The notes under the pieces are model-generated. The model saw nothing but the letters and a program-made list of their open reading frames with translations, had not been told where the DNA came from and did no database searches. A stretch of DNA of 64,000 nucleotides from contig CM022677.1 in assembly GCA_012295275.1 (NCBI GenBank), positions 11,214,732-11,278,731 of the forward strand, written 5' to 3'. Shown here piece by piece: positions 24,953 to 36,659 of the stretch. A program made the translations under genes and the position numbers. The stretch is from Chrysomallon squamiferum (Eukaryota > Mollusca > Gastropoda > Neomphalida > Peltospiridae). Every line of letters begins with the position of its first letter. Within the stretch, counting starts at the first letter, position 1.

Positions 24953-25327
24953 AACAACACCAAAAACAAATGGCACTTGAACATCAAACCACTCACCAAA
25001 ACACCCAAAATCACACTTGCCAACAAACTACACAACAACAATCTCACCAAAGCCAGAATTGGTTACTCGACCAACTTAAATGCAATCCGATACAAATATC
25101 ACAACACCACATCACCAAACTGCAGCTGTGGACTCTCCGAAACCATGAAACACTACTTGTTTCACTGTCAAAATTCCGCCAAGGAAAGACAAGCACTACG
25201 CAACACATTGGAGGAACTAAAAATTGAGTTCACGCTCCGAAACATCTTGGCACCAAACACGAAAGACAGAGAGTTAGTCCTTGCTGCAGTAACAACATAC
25301 ATTCTGAACACAAAACACAAACTTTAG
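24953..25327 (+). pseudogene. LINE C-terminal Cys/His knuckle segment
   Basis: Beyond the in-frame stop the same protein continues to 25327. It contains KARIGYSTNLNAI and the knuckle CSCGLSETMKHYLFHC (C-x-C-x8-H-x4-C), typical of the end of RNase H-bearing LINE polyproteins. It ends TTYILNTKHKL. It is part of the element above and not a separate gene. Confidence 0.8.
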
Positions 25328-25460
25328 ACTCTTTTTTTCTTCTTTTTTGACACAAAACCAAACAACAGTTGAATGAATTTATTGATTTACAGATTGGTTG
25401 GTTGAACAGCTGATGGATCGATGGATGGATCGGCTGACTGACGGATCAGTTTGAATAGCC

Positions 25461-25832
25461 AATTAAATTAATAATTGAAAACAAAACTATACGTACTATA
25501 TGTACTTACATTCAGATTATACTAACCCGGTTATTGGTTTTTTTCTTTTTTTAAAACGTGCATAATAAATAATTAGGAGACCTTCAACAAGCCAGACAAG
25601 TGGCGGAAACAACAAGGAGCGGATAACGTTTACGAAACATGCTGGACACTCCCTTGTGTTCTGCAATTGTAATGAGAACCCACTCTCTTTCCTTACCCAA
25701 AACTCTTTTCTGCGAAGGACACTCCTGCTGTCCTGTCAGAAAGCGTGCCCATTGTAGACGTGCTTCACAACAGTTTGCTCTGAACAGCATGCTAATTTTT
25801 TTCAAGTTCAAGTTTACTTGTATCTGAGTTAC
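25461..25832. other. Short unassigned stretch between LINE and exon cluster
   Basis: A GC-richer piece at ~25580-25800 is open on both strands for 62-75 codons but shows no known domain. A/B homology begins again near 25824. I call nothing here. Confidence 0.4.
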
Positions 25833-26008
25833 CTGAAAGGTCTTCCAAGCTGGTCAAGAAAATCCTCTGAAATGCTGGTTTGTGCTGGTGGTATGATAGC
25901 TATATTTAAACAACTATCTTGTTTGATGTGTGAGTCATTGTTTCCTACTGTTTGTTCATGATTTGGCAATTTTGTTGATTTTGTACATTCCCCTTTTTTT
26001 AGCCAGAT
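25833..26008 (-). CDS. Candidate exon, unrecognised, donor intact
   Basis: The minus strand is open from 26008 to a donor (TTTCAG then GTAACT) at 25833. The text includes VGNNDSHIKQDSCLNIAIIP and ends SEDFLDQLGRPFR. The copy-B equivalent (about 45127-45300) has eight extra bases (TTTGGATC) after GCACAAAC. These shift the frame to QTLDPAFQRIFLTSLEDL, and its donor reads ATGTAATC. No domain is recognised. Its membership in the ankyrin gene is not shown. Confidence 0.35.
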
Positions 26009-26780
26009 TTATCTAAATAAACAAATATAGAAAGAAAAATTAATAAAATAAAAATAAAATAACAATAAATAAAATTAAAAATTAAATATAACTATTTTAG
26101 TTAGAGTGATGACAAACATGTCTAAAAAAAAACAATGCTAATGGAAGTATACTAAGTCACCTGCTGCTCAACTTCCAGGCTTTTGTCTTTGCCACTGTCA
26201 CACACAGCAATCACAGTTGTCTGCCAAGTGTTTCATTTTAATGTTTTTCTTTGCCTGGTTTTAGCATGTTCAAGTTTTTAAAGCTTTTTCTCCCGATATT
26301 TGACTGTTGAGATTGGTGACCTGGTGTAAGACTCTCCAACTTAAGAACTGTTGTAGTCTGATGTGGTCAGTTTCAATGTCCAGGTCACCAAAATTGAGCT
26401 CTTCATCAGCAGAACTTTCAACAACTCCGAGTCAGAGTCACATTGGTGGGTGCACTGCCAAGTTTGAGTAAATAAATAAATAAATAAATATATAAAATAA
26501 GGTATAAAATATAAATATAATACTGCTACATTTACTGCAACACTTCTGGTACTAACTTTATTATCATCATTACTATAACTAATATTTACTATTATTCCTT
26601 ATTCAACTAGGGTTACTGTTATTGAAATAATACTCCTATTACTAAAATTATTATAATTATTACTGCAAGAACAACAACGACTACTATCACTCCTGTTAAC
26701 CTACTTTTCTTGTTACATTTATCATAATAACAATTTCTCTAAATACAACTACTATTAGTAGTGCTACTACTACTACTACT

Positions 26781-26784
<4 letters not shown>

Positions 26785-26852
<68 letters not shown>
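26785..26852. repeat. (GA)n microsatellite, copy A
   Basis: About 68 bp of GA after an ACT trinucleotide run. The homologous site in copy B (47166-47251) carries 86 bp, so the tract has changed length since the duplication. Confidence 0.95.
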
Positions 26853-26854
<2 letters not shown>

Positions 26855-27466
26855 AAAAGATTTACAAACATTTATTTATCATATTCATAACCAAAAAAGA
26901 AAACCAGACATAATATTATAACATGAATTGTTTTGATTAACTAGTTATCCAGATTCATATAGTTTAAAATTACCACCCGATTCATTATTTTATTTACAAA
27001 CCATGAAAACTGAGACACTGCCGACAATAGAAACCAAAGACAACAGCTACAGTACATCCATCTCCAATGTATTTTAGTGTGGCTGTCATCCCAGGAACAG
27101 TGACACTGTGTGAAGGCTGACAGTTCCAGTCTGGTAACAGGAAAATTAAACATTTTAAAATACTCATAAAATATTATGCTTCTTCTTCTTTTATTTTGAA
27201 ATATAGAAATTTACAACAAAATAATCAGGTTTATATGAATGGAACTGGTGTGTATGTGTGTGTGTGTGTTTGAGCGAGAGAGAGAGAGAAAGAAAACATG
27301 ATATAAAATGCAGTTATGATACAAGATTCTAACGTGTTACAAAATCCAACTTCCTACATTAAATCAAATTAAACTTCATTAGGTTTAGAATAATAAGAAA
27401 AGAAACTCAAATTCACATGTTCAGTATTTTTTCTCTTTTCCAATGGCAACAGTACAAACTTTATCC

Positions 27467-27544
27467 TCAGTGCTGGACAGCACCTTCTACTGAAACAACT
27501 TCACTAGTCAACATCAGCACATCAGTCAGAGCTGTATGTGTATT
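27467..27544 (-). CDS. Candidate terminal exon, copy A
   Basis: A strong acceptor (TACTTTTATTTTCAG) precedes 25 codons, NTHTALTDVLMLTSEVVSVE then GAVQH, and a TGA at 27467-27469. It opens in phase 0, matching the phase-0 donor of the ankyrin exon 278 bp upstream. The copy-B counterpart (47280-47357) keeps acceptor, length and stop. Confidence 0.45.
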   Translation of the reverse strand, partial: NTHTALTDVLMLTSEVVSVEGAVQH

Positions 27545-27821
27545 CTGAAAATAAAAGTACAAATGAAATAATGAAAATAATAAAGTGTTATAAACAAATA
27601 ACTAATATATTATTAAAATATATATGATATTATTAAAATGTAAATTGTACTGATACCATTTACTGGATTATGAGATAATGATGATAATGGCAATATTTTA
27701 AAAAAGTAACAAAACAATAGCAAATAAATGATTATTATTATGCTATTTTACAATCAGTAAAGAGTTTTTACTATAAAACTTATTTTACTTCATAAGAAGT
27801 AAAAATAAGATAAAAACTTAC

Positions 27822-27922
27822 AACTTGGAATTGTGCAGTATGCAGTGTCTGTACAGCTGATTCATCCTTCTCCTTAATGTAAATTCCCTTTCTAGACAGC
27901 AACTGAACAATACTGCAATGAC
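27822..27922 (-). CDS. Ankyrin-repeat exon, present only in copy A
   Basis: 101 bp between an acceptor (ATTTTATGTAG) and a donor (GTT then GTAAGT). With a G from the preceding exon it reads GHCSIVQLLSRKGIYI and then KEKDESAVQTLHTAQFQV. GH.SIVQLL.RKG..I..KD is the second helix and turn of one ankyrin repeat, and TLHTA is the TPLH.A start of the next. The exon begins after one codon base and ends in phase 0, the same phase class as the copy-B ankyrin exon 48118-48173. In copy B this exon is deleted apart from its last few bases. Confidence 0.6.
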
Positions 27923-28036
27923 CTACATAAAATATTTAACATCAGTGGTAAAAAAAGTTTTTAGAAATTTCAATCACCATTTGTCTGATAAATGCATTTT
28001 TTGTTTTGCTTATTATTATGCAATATTTCTCTCTCT

Positions 28037-28041
<5 letters not shown>

Positions 28042-28126
<85 letters not shown>
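28042..28126. repeat. (CA)n-(TA)n compound microsatellite
   Basis: CA repeats to 28069 followed directly by TA repeats to 28126. Copy B has lost this tract together with the ankyrin exon. Confidence 0.95.
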
Positions 28127-28130
<4 letters not shown>

Positions 28131-28411
28131 TAATAAAACATACCCTGCCACTGTTGAGAGGTTTCTGAAAACATTCTAACACAGGCCTGACACATCCCTT
28201 GACACCAGACTGTTGATTCACATTATCAATAGTCTCTTGTATCCATTCTCTGGAAAATGCATTTTTGTGATGATGAAGTAGATGACAGGGACCTGGGTGC
28301 ATTGGTACCACTCTTAATCAGGTACAGGACTAGCCCGGTCATTCAAACTATCAATGTGGCGAAACATCTCATGAATGTTGCCTTCCAGAGAATCATCTTG
28401 TTCTGCTGCAG

Positions 28412-28540
28412 CTACAGCCTTTGTTTTCTTCTCTCTGTTTTATTTATCTTCTCATCCAGCTTCATTATCAGAGCAGCAAGCTCAAATATCACCTGCTGCT
28501 CAACTTCCTGGTTGTTTTCTTTGCCACAGTCACGCACATG
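28412..28540 (-). CDS. Charged helical segment, copy A
   Basis: 42 codons, with core ENNQEVEQQVIFELAALIMK and end ERRKQRL, and a TAG at 28412-28414. Length and stop are identical to copy B 47756-47884. Heptad-like Leu/Ile spacing with many Glu, Lys and Arg suggests a coiled coil. No acceptor AG precedes it here (TGATGA does), whereas copy B has an AG. A related truncated piece (SLEVEQQVT) lies near 26155-26205, so this segment may have been duplicated within the gene. Confidence 0.35.
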   Translation of the reverse strand, partial: HVRDCGKENNQEVEQQVIFELAALIMKLDEKINKTERRKQRL

Positions 28541-29116
28541 TCATCAGGCAGCATAGCAGATGAAGTGTTTTTACCAGCATCAGCTTGTTTTCACAAAACT
28601 GCAGAATTCAGTGGTGCTCTGCTCTTTCCTTCTTGTTCCTGTCCATGCTGAATGTAAACCATTGATATATCCATATTATAGTATTCCAGCAGCACTTGCA
28701 CTCTACAGTGTGGTTCTGGTCAGTGATTGTGTAGCTGGATGAGAAATTTATAAAATTCATTTGGAACATTTTCTCCTTATACTTTCTGCAATATCTATGC
28801 CAATGATGATTTTAATTTGTCCTGGAAAACATCAAAAATAAATAAATATTGGTAATGATATGAAAAAGTAAACAGGTTTATAGGTTTAGGTTTATACTGT
28901 ATGAGTTGAACATTTTGTAATACATACAGGTGTGTTGAAGCAATTATTGTCAACCAGGTACGTTATCTGTAGATACAGATGTAAATAGTTTTGGATGTCT
29001 TAGTATTAGTCATATTAACTGCATAAGACACCTACTTCAGAAAAGAATAATTTTAGTAGTGTTTCGTGCATGAGAGTGTATTAATATCTTTTGTGATTAT
29101 GATTACAAATTATCTC

Positions 29117-29120
29117 TGTG

Positions 29121-29173
<53 letters not shown>

Positions 29174-29864
29174 AAATATTATTATAACAAATAATTTTAT
29201 TAATATTTTACAGATCTTCATATGAAATAACTTGGTCATATTTTTCTTAAATTTTTTGTTCATCTTTATAGTTTATTAATTTGTCATGTTAACATAGAGC
29301 TATACAGTTATTTAGCTTTAATAATATGAAAGCACTTAGGGCCCCACCTATTATAAACTTTAATATGGTTAAACAAAATCATTTAATGGATTGAGGAAGT
29401 CAGCAATTTAACATAAACCTTTAAAAAAATAAATCTTAAATAAACTGACAGAAAACAACCTGCCAAACAAAATCAGTATATTTTCTTTTAATAGTTTTAT
29501 TAGTATATTAAAAAACTAATAATAATAATAATATAAATTAATAATAATAGTAAATAAATAAATAAATAATAAATAAATACAAATTCTCTGTGTGTTGACA
29601 CATAGTTGTTGTGTGGTGTTTACTTTGTTTGGTGTGTGCTACACATGTCAATTTCATTTAAAACAAATTTAATTACTGGTCACACAAAATTTGCCCCTGA
29701 TATATCATACAGGTGATTGGTAAAACAAAATTAAGACTAAACAATTCTTCTTTATGCTGTTCACATTAGAAAAAAAAAAAAAATAAAATAAAATAAAAAT
29801 TGATAAAAAATATTAAAATCAATAAAATAAATAATAAATAGATAAATATTATTCCCTAATAAAA

Positions 29865-29916
<52 letters not shown>

Positions 29917-30525
29917 TAAATAAATAAATTAATTAATTAATTAATTAATTAATTAATAAAATAATAAATATTATTTCCGAGTAAGATGGCTACCATCAGG
30001 TGGCTGTGACGTTTAAATTATACTTAAATAAAATCCAAAAAATCCAAACTCATTAACAACTATAATAATAAATAGTACTACCTGTCTGCTTCACAAAATG
30101 AAATACTTTAAGCAACTTTTTTGTTGCATGATAATGCGATTACACCAATTCTGTAGAAGATTCTTCGAACGTCAAACAAAAAATTAAATCCGTCAAGTCT
30201 CGACAATCATCCCGCATTTTTCCGAAAATACAATCCTAAAAAAAATAAAGAAAAAGAGTTCAAAATAAATAAATAAAATAAAGGAATATAACAACTTTTA
30301 TTAAAATATACTCGATGTGGTTCTTTTTTTATTATTATTATTATTTGTTGCTTTTTTTTAGCCAATCATTGACGTAAACTTCAAAATAAACGGTGCTGTT
30401 CTTTTTTTTCCCCTACTTTTTCTTTCTTCTTTTTTATTTATTTATATTTATGCACCAAATAAAATCACAAAGCTTACAGTTCACACTACAATAAAATGGT
30501 ACAACATTTATTTCTCTTAAAACAA

Positions 30526-30580
<55 letters not shown>
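29117..30580. repeat. Microsatellites (GT)n, (AAT)n/(AATT)n and (GT)n
   Basis: GT runs at 29117-29171 and 30527-30580, and an AAT run at about 29866-29914 followed by AAAT and AATT repeats to about 29955. Sequence between them is AT-rich and aligns with copy B 48450-49610. Confidence 0.9.
30082..30139 (-). CDS. Candidate N-terminal ankyrin exon end, copy A
   Basis: The frame runs from 30139 to a donor (ACAG then GTAGTA). It reads HATKKLLKVFHFVKQT plus one base, which would complete Gly of the following GHV or GHC ankyrin segment. Upstream in this frame is a stop (TAA, 30140-30142). Copy B lacks ten bases here and stays open for another 19 codons, so copy A is probably frameshifted. No in-frame ATG is evident. 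Confidence 0.4.
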
Positions 30581-30583
<3 letters not shown>

Positions 30584-33217
30584 TCAATGTTTGAACCTGT
30601 TCTATCAGTTCTCTTATCAGTATCAAAGTGGAAACTAATCAAATGAAGGGTATATTTCACCTTTTCGGACGACTTCTCCTGGTGTGCTGAAATGTTAAAT
30701 AAAAACATGTGAAAGTAAATACAACAAACAGGAAAGTAAAAAAGATATGTACTTAAGAGAAAAAAGAGTGTGGCTGACTAGATTGATTTCGATGCCTATA
30801 TTAATGTTCATAAATTGATAGATTTGATTAGTTTTGATTAGTTAAATAGAAAAAAAGTAGAAACATCTAGCAAAAAAAAAAAAAAAAAAAAGAAGTAAAC
30901 CAGAAATAAATAAATCACACTTCACGTTCACAAGCAGGTACCTGCATTGTCTCTTGTATTGTTTTCCGTATTTCCTAATTGCTTGTAAAGCAATGAAACG
31001 CATTTGATAAAAAAGCTATTAAAATAAGCTATAGTTTTCTTCAAAACAATTGCGTTTTTCAGCCATTGACTTCAGTGTAAAAATGACGAAACAATTTTCA
31101 ACAAAAGATTTCCAGTGAGGTAGAAGATCGGCGGGAAATATAAATATGTCGACTAGACATATCTCTTGAAAAAAGATCAAACCCAACGGTAGGCCTATAA
31201 TTCCCACATTTCTAACTACTGCCAATGTTTTGCACGCACACGCACAGTCATATACAAATACTGTTTTAAGAAAGATTTATGTATATATACACAGATCATG
31301 ATCATAATATCTGTATGTCAAATCAGTGAAAAGGTAGTACAATAATTCTTCTAGTACTTCAAATAGTATATTATTTGTTTTGAGATACTACTGCAGCTGT
31401 TATTTAAGAAGCTTTACAAGACAACTTAGAAATGTAATAGATCCGTAATTATCCGCATCATTTTTAATCAGCCTTAGAAAAAGAATGGGAATTAGTGAAT
31501 GCAAAATGGGCTATAGACATAGAGATTTCAGCAGTTGTTATCTACATCAAAATATCCACACACACACATTATTTATATATGTGATTGTTTTTTTATGTGT
31601 TTATGCATATACTTAGAATTAGAAAACGCGTTGGCTTAAGAATTTTATTGTCAAAAATAATCATTTTCTAATTTCATTCGAATTTAAGTCCAATTCGCTA
31701 GTTTTCCACTGTTTTTCACTAAACATTTATTCATCTGCATACAACTTTTTAAAATTGAAAACAGAAGCATTCGGGATTGTACAGAAATAAACTTCTAGAA
31801 CAATGCATTTATAAATGTTTTTGAAACATTTCAAAAACTGTTTACATAGCATCCTTTTTTCTTCTCTTTTTTTTTATTTGTAAATAAAAGTGTAACCTCT
31901 CAAAACATTATTTTACAAACACACTACCGTACTGGCTGCCACACCATCATATTTTGTATTTTATTTTGTATAAACAAAAATGCATGTCGCCAAATATAAC
32001 AATATCCTTATTAAATCTGCTTTTTTTTCTAACAAAAAGTTCGCATCATTGAATGATGTTGTATTGAATGTTCTGTTACAGTTGTCCCCCTTCGCAAAAG
32101 TGCAATTTTTTTATATTTTATATATATATACTAGTGGTAATATAGGCAATATAGATGAACATTATTAATTAATTAATGTATTCATTTATCATCATCATCA
32201 TCATTATTATTAGTAGTATTATTATATTATTATTATTACTATTATTATTATATTAATTATTAAAATAAATCATGTAGACTGTCTAAAACATTTGTATGAG
32301 GATGTTTATGATCTACCTTTTAGTTTTTATTTTGTCTTGGAAGTGAACACCGTCCAATCTTTCTTAAATTTAATTTTTTTTTTTAATGCAGTAAAATTTG
32401 TAATTCACTTGCTATAACATGAACAGAAGTTTAAATGTTTAACAACAAATGTAAAGAAATCTAACAAAGAGTTGAGAAATGGAAAAATGATCAGTTAATT
32501 TTACTTGAATTATTTCAGTAGCTGTTTTTATTTGTCACCAGTAATCTATGTTTAATTACAACGGGAAGGTCTACGTTGTTCAAGGCCGCCGAGAGACGTC
32601 ATGTCCGTCTCTTTACAATAATCTCTTACGTCTACAAATGGTGCTGGGGATGGGTATTGAAATTACTTCTTAATTTTATTACACTGTACAAAAGAAGGTG
32701 CTGAAAGGTAAGATTGATGTTCATCAAACACAGAGACATACACAGATACAGAGACCAGGATGAATTACATTTAGCTGTAAACTGACGGACATTCTGGATG
32801 CAGGGAAAGGAATCCGAGATGATTTGATGCATTTTTGTTCAACGGATAGCTAGACCAAACAAGAGATTATAGATTAATAGGAAGATAGATATGTATGTAG
32901 ATAGATAGAAAGATAGATAGATAGGTATAAAATGAAAAAGGTTGATATGACCGTGTCATAGTTTGTATTCAGTTAATAAAACAATTTATCAGTCTAATCT
33001 CGCGCCCACTCAACTTTTTCTTTACAGTTTTAGAAAAGATTAGTAATCTGTATGTTTCTCTATACACTTACCTTCTGCTAAAAGCCGAAAACGTTATCAG
33101 GTGCAACATTAACGTCATAAATTATATTACACTACAGATTAAAATGATAATTTCAAGTAAGAACATAGATTATAGAGGATACCTGTATTTTGAGAGTACT
33201 TTCAGTTTATTTTAATT

Positions 33218-33258
<41 letters not shown>

Positions 33259-35844
33259 TATAAGAAAATAGAAGAAAACTTAAATGATATTCCATTATGA
33301 ATACAAAGCTAACACGTTTATTTTGTAAAACGAGCGCAGTTTACACTACAAATCATATAACATCACATAATTTAAAACAAGTAAAAATAAGGTGTCAATT
33401 TTACTTAAGGATAACGCTATTTGCACTGTTCATTTTACCACTGAGTTATAAAAATAAATTTTAAAAACGTGTGCACTATTTATGAAGTAGTTTATACGGG
33501 ATTTTAGTTACATTGTGTTACACAGAACATTCAAAGTTAGAGAGTAGCGGTGACACCAACTGTGTACATTGTAAGAGAAGTCCGCCGATATCTTGAATAA
33601 CTATGAATATCCTTCCAGACTAGCTACATTTTTTCTCAGTTTAGAAAAAAAGTTAAGTGTCTGCACTACAAGTCTAATTATAAATATATTTTGTGCTATA
33701 ATAAAAAAAAGTATATATATTTAATTTCCGATGAAACCTATTTAAATCGATGGTAATAAAAAAAATTCTAATTTTGATAATGCCTGTGAAAGAAATATAT
33801 ACCTAATAAAAGTAGTTTAATAAACCTCAAAATGTTGATGAATTTTAGATTAATGAAATAAAACTTCCATTTAAATTTGATGATATTAACTTTTATTAAG
33901 CAAATTTGACAGACTTCAACTCAGAGTTTTTATTTTTATTTTAGATAATCCTTTAAAAAAATAATAACATTGTCTTAACAAAAACACCACGTTACTTTTG
34001 CTGAGTAACAAATTATTCTGACATGATATAGTAAACACAACATAAATTACGTTGAGAAATATCACATTAATATCACAGTTGCTAATGAATTAACATTTTT
34101 ATCTGGTTGCGATATTTTATTCCTGAATATTCACTGTACTTCTCAACTAGAAATATCAAGATGAATATCACTTCATATATAATAAATTATTTACTAATAT
34201 TTAACAGAGAAACCTCAGCTTTTCAATACACACCTGTCTACAAAAAGAAAATCAATATTTAATTATCATTTGAGATGCAACTAAAAACCAATGCTGATTT
34301 TGATAGTAACAGAGCAATTAGGAATTTGGAAACCTTCTTTATTTCTAAATTTTTCAACTATCCTTCGTGAATGAGATGATATTCAGTTAGTTATACGACA
34401 AAACACTGAAAATTACAGGTATGATTTCACTGTGAACGTTCAGAAATATAGATAGAACTTCCGTGTTGTAATTTTTTAAAATAATAGTAGCTTTGTATGT
34501 GACGTCAAAATATATCGAGAACATTGTGCAACTAAATTCAAATACCGCTTCTAAATGTCCGTTTTAGTAAAAGTAACGTGATATTTTACTTTGCTAATTC
34601 GAAATCATATAATAGAAAGGTGTAATTTTACTGTACGTGGAACTTAAATATTATGTACACTACAGAAAATAACCACAGTTAATATAGTAGACATTACTAA
34701 CAATTATAAATAATAATTATACATGGCGTTATGAAAATAAGCGGTTTAATTACTTATAAAAAAAAAAATGAAAATTAATTATGAGCAATGATATTTACAG
34801 TTTGAAGGTTAATTATGTTGAGAAATGTTATTTTATTAATTATCGTATATTTATATCAGGTTATATTGAAAAATATCTGAATTAATTCCCTGGAATCACG
34901 ACAGTTTGTACTGATTAGATGAGAAAAAGAAGGTGAACATGTCATTTTATTATGCGAAGTTTATTTTTTTCATTACATTCATTACAAGGTGTACATCAGC
35001 GCAAGTTGTATAGTGTAATATATTTTACATTTCTTATTATACCTTATTATTATTAGATATTGAAATAACCACTCCACCAGTAAGTATCAATGAGTCAATG
35101 AAGCAGACACCATATCCTGCCTTTGTCAACAGCTAAATAACAACAACAACAACAACAACAATAATAACACCTTAATATTTTTATTTTTTATTTTGTTTTT
35201 ATTTTTCTGTAAAAACAGAAGGTTCCTACATATGTCTGACGCTATTCTCTTAGTTTCATTAGAACTGTTCTGAGTGCGGATATAAAAATTACTTCGAATT
35301 TTTTATTAGGCCTCGTAAAGTTATCAGAGAAATCAGATTTATTCTTAGTGTATTGTTTCTGTCGAGATAAAAAATAAATACTTCTTTTTTAAAAAAGTAT
35401 ATAATAATGATAATAATGATTTATTTATAATGTAATTACATGAGAAATCGTGAACTTTTCGTAAAGCCACAGTTAACTAAAAATTATTGCTGTTTACACT
35501 GATAATGTTACCCATCGATAACAAAATAAGACACAAGTTTTGAAACGTATTAGTTTTATGAGAAATTAAAATTACATTAATTAGAGATTATCAGTTATAT
35601 TATTGAATAAACATGGAATTTCATTCTAGATTAACTTACTTTTCTTAGTGTTTAAAAAAAATCTGATATATTCTTAATTACATAATTTGGTAAATTTGAA
35701 TTTTAGATTTATCATGTAATTTCATGTAGGGAGAGATGTAAATTGTGTCGCGGAATGTCATGTTACTCCTGTCATAAAACAAAGTATCACATTGTGACAC
35801 TGAAAGGTGCACAATTAATTTTCAGTAATATCAATACAATAGTA
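30581..35844. other. Non-coding part of copy A
   Basis: AT-rich sequence without a supported gene. From about 31967 it aligns with copy B 49853-53960 across almost its whole length, including an (ATT)n tract near 33217-33258. A 66-codon minus frame at 32632-32832 is partly preserved in copy B but shows no domain, and its C-terminal half diverges through frameshift. Confidence 0.55.
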
Positions 35845-36659
35845 CAGTGGTTCTCAACTTTTGTTTTGTCAGTGGCACACCTTAGAACACATGAAAAAAT
35901 AGCGGCACACCTGCAGTGTTTTGAATTTCGTCAGTCAAATAGCTGGCTTCTTTAGTGAGAAATTTGTGTCTGGCTTTTTTTCATAATTTCCTCAATGTTT
36001 GGTCGAATATGAGACGGACACACCCTCATTTCTGCTTTCGTTGTAGTAATCTCTCGTGCTTCATGTTTTTGATGTTGCCTAATTCACATATATAAGGAGT
36101 TGAAAATTGTAATAAAATTGCTAAAACTCTTTTACATAATATGGGATACACCTCTTGTATTGAAATCCAAAATTAATCAATGGGCAGAGTCGAATGTTTT
36201 AATTTTAAGGTCATTAGAAAGGGCGGCCAATTCGTCTTCTTCCTGTAACTCAAGTTCAATGTGGGAAGAATGATTTATGAAAGGATCTCTAATCCAATCA
36301 TACTTTTCTCTCTTTAATGATGGAAATTTATTGTTGATGCTTTCGTCCAGGGCTGTCAGATGAGTAAACACAATAGGGATCACTTCTCTAATGCAGGTAG
36401 AACGCAGTAAAGGGAACATATAAAGGTGGACAGTGATTGCTCTTTTTTTCCCCAAATCACTATTTTCTTTTTGAGGGCAACTAACTTGTCTGTTGAAGTG
36501 AGAATATTTTCGTTTTTACCTTGCATTCTACTGTTTGTTTTATTTTGGGATCACGTGGTTTTTCGCATTTTCTTAGTGTGCCGTTCAAAATTTTGCGGCA
36601 CGCATAGGAAGATCTCGTGGCACATCTGTGCGCCGCAGCACACTGGTTTAGAATCACTG
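35845..36659 (-). mobile_element. hAT-family element, internally deleted
   Basis: Terminal inverted repeats are CAGTGGTTCTCAACTTTTG at the left and, reading in from the right end, CAGTGATTCTAAACCAGTGTG. CAGTGGTTCTCAAC is a hAT (Charlie-like) terminus. Further subterminal matches involve GGCACACC and GTGGCACATC. Inside is only the C-terminal part of a hAT transposase on the minus strand. No clear 8-bp target duplication is seen (left CAATAGTA, right AATTAATG). Confidence 0.82.
36177..36455 (-). pseudogene. hAT (ZBED5/SCAND3-like) transposase C-terminal fragment
   Basis: The minus-strand frame includes FTHLTALDESINNKFPSLKR, KYDWIRDPF, LELQEEDELAALSND and a stop after TFDSAH. YDWIRDPF and the LQEE.EL..LSND motif are typical of the C-terminal end of domesticated and active ZBED5/SCAND3-like hAT transposases. 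The BED finger, catalytic Asp residues and most of the dimerisation domain are absent. The apparent start Met is not original. Confidence 0.8.

Larger units (their letters stand above)
23266..25460 (+). mobile_element. 5'-truncated non-LTR retrotransposon (I/Jockey-like, with RNase H)
   Basis: Starts inside the reverse transcriptase (NSYRPITLTS) and runs through RNase H to a C-terminal Cys/His knuckle ending with a stop at 25325-25327. The order RT, RNase H, knuckle is that of I, R1, LOA or Nimb-type LINEs. No endonuclease or ORF1 is present. Stops, frameshifts and internal deletion mean it is dead. A 3' tail follows: a T-rich stretch, then GATGGATC/TTGGTTGA-like short repeats to about 25460. 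It interrupts an LRR exon at its 5' side. Confidence 0.88.
25833..30139 (-). pseudogene. Ankyrin-repeat gene locus, copy A (degenerate exon cluster)
   Basis: Several minus-strand open segments with splice-like borders lie in this order: 30139-30082, 28540-28412, 27922-27822, 27544-27467 and 26008-25833. Two fit together as one reading frame with ankyrin character (see exons). The exon corresponding to copy B 48118-48173 is broken here: after TTCCAAAT the sequence jumps past its end and donor (near 28760). Stretches between 28140 and 28340 give open pieces in different frames, for example REWIQETIDNVNQQSGVKGC, suggesting frameshifts. The locus looks like a decaying duplicate, but a rare transcript cannot be excluded. 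Confidence 0.5.
12242..35844. other. Copy A of a large direct segmental duplication
   Basis: Collinear blocks recur in the same order and orientation further right. Approximate pairs: 12242-13100 with 41640-42300; 15600-16325 with 44425-44757; 25824-26080 with 45118-45390; 26148-26852 with 46440-47251; 27463-27838 with 47275-47650; 28306-28760 with 47655-48150; 29190-30480 with 48450-49610; 31967-35844 with 49853-53960. In one 72 bp sample (from 32837 and 50753) I count three substitutions. Copy A has about 9.5 kb between 16.3 and 25.8 kb that copy B lacks. The left edge lies in the minisatellite and the right edge at the hAT element. Confidence 0.88.

Noticed and set aside
26941-27153. 70-codon Cys/Trp-rich frame on the minus strand
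   Set aside because: No recognisable spacing of a zinc or LRR domain, no clear splice borders and not preserved in copy B.
32632-32832. Minus-strand 66-codon frame partly conserved at 50542-50748
   Set aside because: Shared because the region is duplicated; the second half is out of frame between copies and no domain or splice context is present.
35743-35844. Cys-containing frame MSCYSCHKTKYHIV open in both duplication copies
   Set aside because: Only about 30 shared codons, no start or splice signal, and it runs into the hAT element in copy A.
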